From CAZFOB01 sp964520325 (GTDB lineage: Bacteria; Actinomycetota; JAICYB01), in assembly GCA_964520325.1 (NCBI GenBank), contig CAZFOB010000010.1:70701-134700 (forward strand): DNA of 64,000 nt, given 5' to 3'. The translations under genes were made by a program, and so were the position numbers. Below, piece by piece: positions 62,012 through 64,000 of this stretch (positions within the stretch are counted from its first letter, which is position 1; each line of letters opens with the position of its first letter). The notes under the pieces are model-generated. The model was given only the letters and a program-made list of their open reading frames with translations, ran no database searches and had not been told where the DNA came from.

Positions 62012-63268
62012 TCAGACCGCTTCGACCAGGTCCGGCTCCACTGTGGTCTCGATCACGCGAGCGGCATCGCCGCGCTTCTGGCCAAGGAGATAGGTGCCGA
62101 CCAGAGTCGCCGCCGCCAGCGTCGCAGCTCCTCCGACACCGAGCGCGGCTCTCGGTGACCACGTCTGCGAGATCCAGCCGATCACCGGGCCCCCGATCGG
62201 CGTCGACCCGAGGAGCACGAGCGAGAAGATCGAGAGCGTTCGTCCGCGCATGACGGGCGATGAGTTCAACTGCACCGTGCTGTTCGCCGTCGAGATGAAC
62301 AGCATGCCGGCGAGGCCGACGACGGGAAACGCCAGGTACGCCACGCCGAGCGTGGGAGCGAAGGCCGCCGTCAGCTCGAGCGCACCGAAGGCGATCGCGG
62401 AGCCAACAAGGAGGCGCCGTGTCGGGCGCGCGCGGGTCGCGGCGTACATCGCACCGATGAGAGAGCCGAACGCAAACACCGCGGACAACGTCCCGAACGT
62501 CGTCGCGTCGCCCGAGAAGGTCTTCTTGGCGAGCACCGGCAACACGATCTGAAAATTGAGTCCGAGCGTCGATACCACACCCATGAGGACGATCGGGAGC
62601 AGAAGGTCGGGCTTGGATCTGACGTAGCTCAGGCCGGCGCGGATCTGTCCTCGGCCCTTCTTCGCAACTTCGTGATGGATGTGCAGATCACGCTCCCGCA
62701 TGAGCGACAGCGCGATGAGAACAGCCACGAAGCTCAGCGCGTTGACGGCGAAACACAGAGCGATGTCGACGCTCGCGATGAGCACGCCAGCGATGGCCGG
62801 GCCTGCCATCCGCGCGACGTTGAAGGCGGCGCTGTTCAGGCTGACGGCGTTCATGACGTCTTCCTCGCGCACCATCTCCGCGACGAACGACTGCCGCGCG
62901 GGCACATCGATCACTTGGATCACGCCGTAGGTAAACGCGAGTCCGTACACCATCCAGAGTTCGGCGATACCTGTCGCGACGAGAACGGCCAGCACCGTCG
63001 CCTCGATCGCGAACAGCGCTTGGGTGACGAGCAGGATGCGGCGCTTGTTGAGGCGGTCGGCGACAAGGCCGCCCCACACCCCGCCGATGAGCATCGGACC
63101 GAACTGCAGCGCGGTGACGATCCCAACGGCGAATGCGCTGTTCGTCAATTCGAGGACGAGCCATGACTGCGCGACGATTTGCATCCACGTACCGACGAGT
63201 GAAACGAGCTGGCCGGCGAGGAAGAGCCGGTAGTTACGGGTACGGAGAGCGCGGAAGGCGTTCCTCAT
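62012..63268 (-). CDS. MFS transporter (enterobactin exporter/EntS-like group)
   Basis: Twelve-helix major facilitator, 418 residues from ATG 63268, which overlaps the MarR stop by 4 bases; ATG 63277 is an alternative. Signature after helix 2: GGVWGGLVADRLNKRRILL. Helix 1 region RNYRLFLAGQLVSLVGTWMQ is typical of DHA3-type exporters. Co-transcribed with the MarR regulator; likely drug or metabolite efflux. Confidence 0.9.
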   Translation of the reverse strand: MRNAFRALRTRNYRLFLAGQLVSLVGTWMQIVAQSWLVLELTNSAFAVGIVTALQFGPMLIGGVWGGLVADRLNKRRILLVTQALFAIEATVLAVLVATGIAELWMVYGLAFTYGVIQVIDVPARQSFVAEMVREEDVMNAVSLNSAAFNVARMAGPAIAGVLIASVDIALCFAVNALSFVAVLIALSLMRERDLHIHHEVAKKGRGQIRAGLSYVRSKPDLLLPIVLMGVVSTLGLNFQIVLPVLAKKTFSGDATTFGTLSAVFAFGSLIGAMYAATRARPTRRLLVGSAIAFGALELTAAFAPTLGVAYLAFPVVGLAGMLFISTANSTVQLNSSPVMRGRTLSIFSLVLLGSTPIGGPVIGWISQTWSPRAALGVGGAATLAAATLVGTYLLGQKRGDAARVIETTVEPDLVEAV

Positions 63269-63735
63269 CTCGCGCATCCGCTCCGCTCCGGCGGGGGCTG
63301 GGCGATTCGGTCGAGGATATCGGCGGCCTGTCGGAGCAAGTCCCGCTCCTCGGAGCTGAGGGCCTGAAGACGCACGCACAGCCACGCATCGCGTCGTTTG
63401 CGGTACGCCACGACGTTGCGGCGCCCCTCTTCGGTGGCTCGGACATTGACGACGCGCCCGTCTTCGAACGAGTGGTCCCTCTTCACCAGGCCGCGCTCTT
63501 CGAGCGCCGCGACCACCCGGGTCATCGACGGCGGCTTCACGCGCTCGGCGGCCGCGAGCTCGCCGAGGGTCATCGGGCCGTCCCGGTACAGAGTGGAGAG
63601 CGCGGTGAGCTGGGAGGGAGTGGCGTCTTCGTCGTTGGAACCCTCCTGGCGGAGACGCCTCGCGAGCCTCGCGACCGAAACACGCAGCCGGGACGCCTGC
63701 TGGGGGGCCGAGACCTTCCGGGTTCCTGGGGACAT
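63265..63735 (-). CDS. MarR-family transcriptional regulator
   Basis: Winged-helix regulator of 156 residues (MSPGTRKVSAPQQASR). Recognition region: MTLGELAAAERVKPPSMTRVVAALEERGLVKRD, followed by the wing (DGRVVNVRATEEG). Controls the MFS gene it overlaps, and probably its own promoter, where palindromic sequences lie just upstream of the start codon. Confidence 0.9.
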   Translation of the reverse strand: MSPGTRKVSAPQQASRLRVSVARLARRLRQEGSNDEDATPSQLTALSTLYRDGPMTLGELAAAERVKPPSMTRVVAALEERGLVKRDHSFEDGRVVNVRATEEGRRNVVAYRKRRDAWLCVRLQALSSEERDLLRQAADILDRIAQPPPERSGCAR

Positions 63736-63769
63736 ATCGTTAGCATACCAAACATTTAGCGTAGCTAAC
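63736..63769 (-). promoter_or_regulatory. MarR promoter/operator region
   Basis: A 13-bp palindrome TTAGC-GTA-GCTAA lies at 63756-63768. A related half TTAGC occurs at 63740-63744, next to a minus-strand -10-like TATGCT (63747-63742) positioned 6 bases before the ATG at 63735. The arrangement fits MarR autorepression and a leaderless transcript. Confidence 0.55.
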
Positions 63770-63783
63770 GGGATGGTCGTCGA

Positions 63784-63921
63784 GGCGGATCACAGATCAT
63801 CGCTGCCGAGAGTGAAGGCCGCGCCTGCTACGCCATCGAGGTCGAACCACAGTTCGTTGATGTCGCCGTAAGGCGCTGGGAGGAGTTGACCGGCTCGGCC
63901 GCGGAGCGGCGCTCCGCTTAG
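63784..63921 (+). pseudogene. 3' remnant of a DNA methyltransferase gene
   Basis: In one plus-strand frame the sequence reads GGSQIIAAESEGRACYAIEV, continuing EPQFVDVAVRRWEELTG, ending at TAG 63919-63921. This is the C-terminal motif I region of beta-class DNA adenine/cytosine methyltransferases, where SAM-binding GSGxT-x2-AAE precedes a GRxCYxxEIDPxYVDVAVxRW ending. The rest of the enzyme is missing; the MarR promoter begins immediately upstream and the frame is closed by TAA at 63766. I call it a truncated remnant. Confidence 0.65.
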
Positions 63922-64000
63922 GTCCTCACCAACCGTACGTACGGCGCTCGGCGCGGCGTCCGACGCTCATAGAACTCGATGAAGGGGTGCGTCTTGGCGA
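63918..64000 (-). CDS. C-terminal end of an unidentified gene (partial)
   Basis: Minus-strand open frame from the window edge to TAA at 63918, encoding AKTHPFIEFYERRTPRRAP then YVRLVRT. The stop interlocks with the plus-strand TAG (TTAG), as at other convergent junctions here, which is modest support for a real gene. Too short to assign. Confidence 0.3.
   Translation of the reverse strand, partial: AKTHPFIEFYERRTPRRAPYVRLVRT

Noticed and set aside
60697..62253. Plus-strand open frame of 518 codons
   Set aside because: Shadow of the HsaA-like and enoyl-CoA hydratase genes on the other strand; composition is Arg-rich and motif-free.

Overview
The window is GC-rich and densely coded. Starts are often GTG or TTG, and neighbouring genes commonly overlap by 1-10 bases. 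The gene content points to an actinobacterium: a complete menaquinone-type Nuo operon, a MenJ-like geranylgeranyl reductase, an F420/FMN luciferase-like oxidoreductase, many FadE-type acyl-CoA dehydrogenases, a P450, and LuxR, TetR and MarR regulators. Several respiratory features differ from the textbook actinobacterial arrangement: a split cytochrome b6/subunit IV, a System I (Ccm) cytochrome c maturation operon and a cbb3-like gene pair. I therefore infer a deep-branching, probably uncultured actinobacterial lineage. The exact class cannot be read from the sequence.

Layout. (1) 1-14506, minus strand: nuoABCDEFGHIJKLMN in canonical order, nuoN cut by the window edge. A perfect TGTGA-N6-TCACA (CRP/GlxR-type) site lies upstream of nuoA, and a 44-bp tandem repeat carrying coupled mini-ORFs lies between nuoD and nuoE. 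(2) 14720-21944: MenJ-like quinone reductase, a two-helix membrane cupredoxin, a CtaA-CtaB fusion (haem O and A synthesis), and a plus-strand run of polyprenyl synthase, ABC-2 transporter and lipoprotein. (3) 21910-23920, minus: CcoN-like, CcoO-like and a small membrane protein. The CcoN-like protein lacks essentially all haem and copper ligands. (4) 24078-29949, plus: a membrane protein followed by ccmA, B, C, D, E, F, with a cysteine-type CcmE. (5) 30038-34808, plus: a cytochrome bc-type operon (membrane protein, 2x[4Fe-4S] ferredoxin, cytochrome b6, subunit IV, Rieske protein, dihaem cytochrome c, membrane protein) behind a second TGTGA-N6-TCACA site. (6) 34824-39574: trehalose-phosphatase, lipoprotein, methyltransferase, PanE-like reductase, small DNA methyltransferase and a TIGR01777-type epimerase. 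(7) 39571-46363, minus: a seven-gene acyl-CoA catabolic operon ending in its own TetR-type regulator. (8) 46513-64000: methyltransferase and flavin monooxygenase, a cyclase/LuxR regulator, further lipid or steroid-like catabolic genes (luciferase-like oxidoreductase, nitronate monooxygenase-like, SDRs, P450, acyl-CoA dehydrogenases, enoyl-CoA hydratases, acyl-CoA ligase), a VapBC-type pair, nitroreductase, MFS exporter with MarR regulator, and a broken DNA methyltransferase remnant.

How it fits together. Regions 1-5 form a respiratory island: NADH enters through Nuo to menaquinone (modified by MenJ), passes through the b6/Rieske/cytochrome c complex, and then reaches haem-copper oxidases whose haem A and c-type haems are made by CtaAB and Ccm. 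Two respiratory operons share a CRP-type operator. The most unusual element is the CcoN/CcoO-like operon, which keeps the cbb3 fold and order but cannot form a normal O2-reducing site. Regions 7-8 are acyl-CoA/isoprenoid-type catabolism. The large operon and the divergent P450/acyl-CoA dehydrogenase promoter share a nearly identical palindromic operator, which suggests one TetR-controlled regulon. Family assignments and residue comparisons rest on remembered family motifs, not on database searches.
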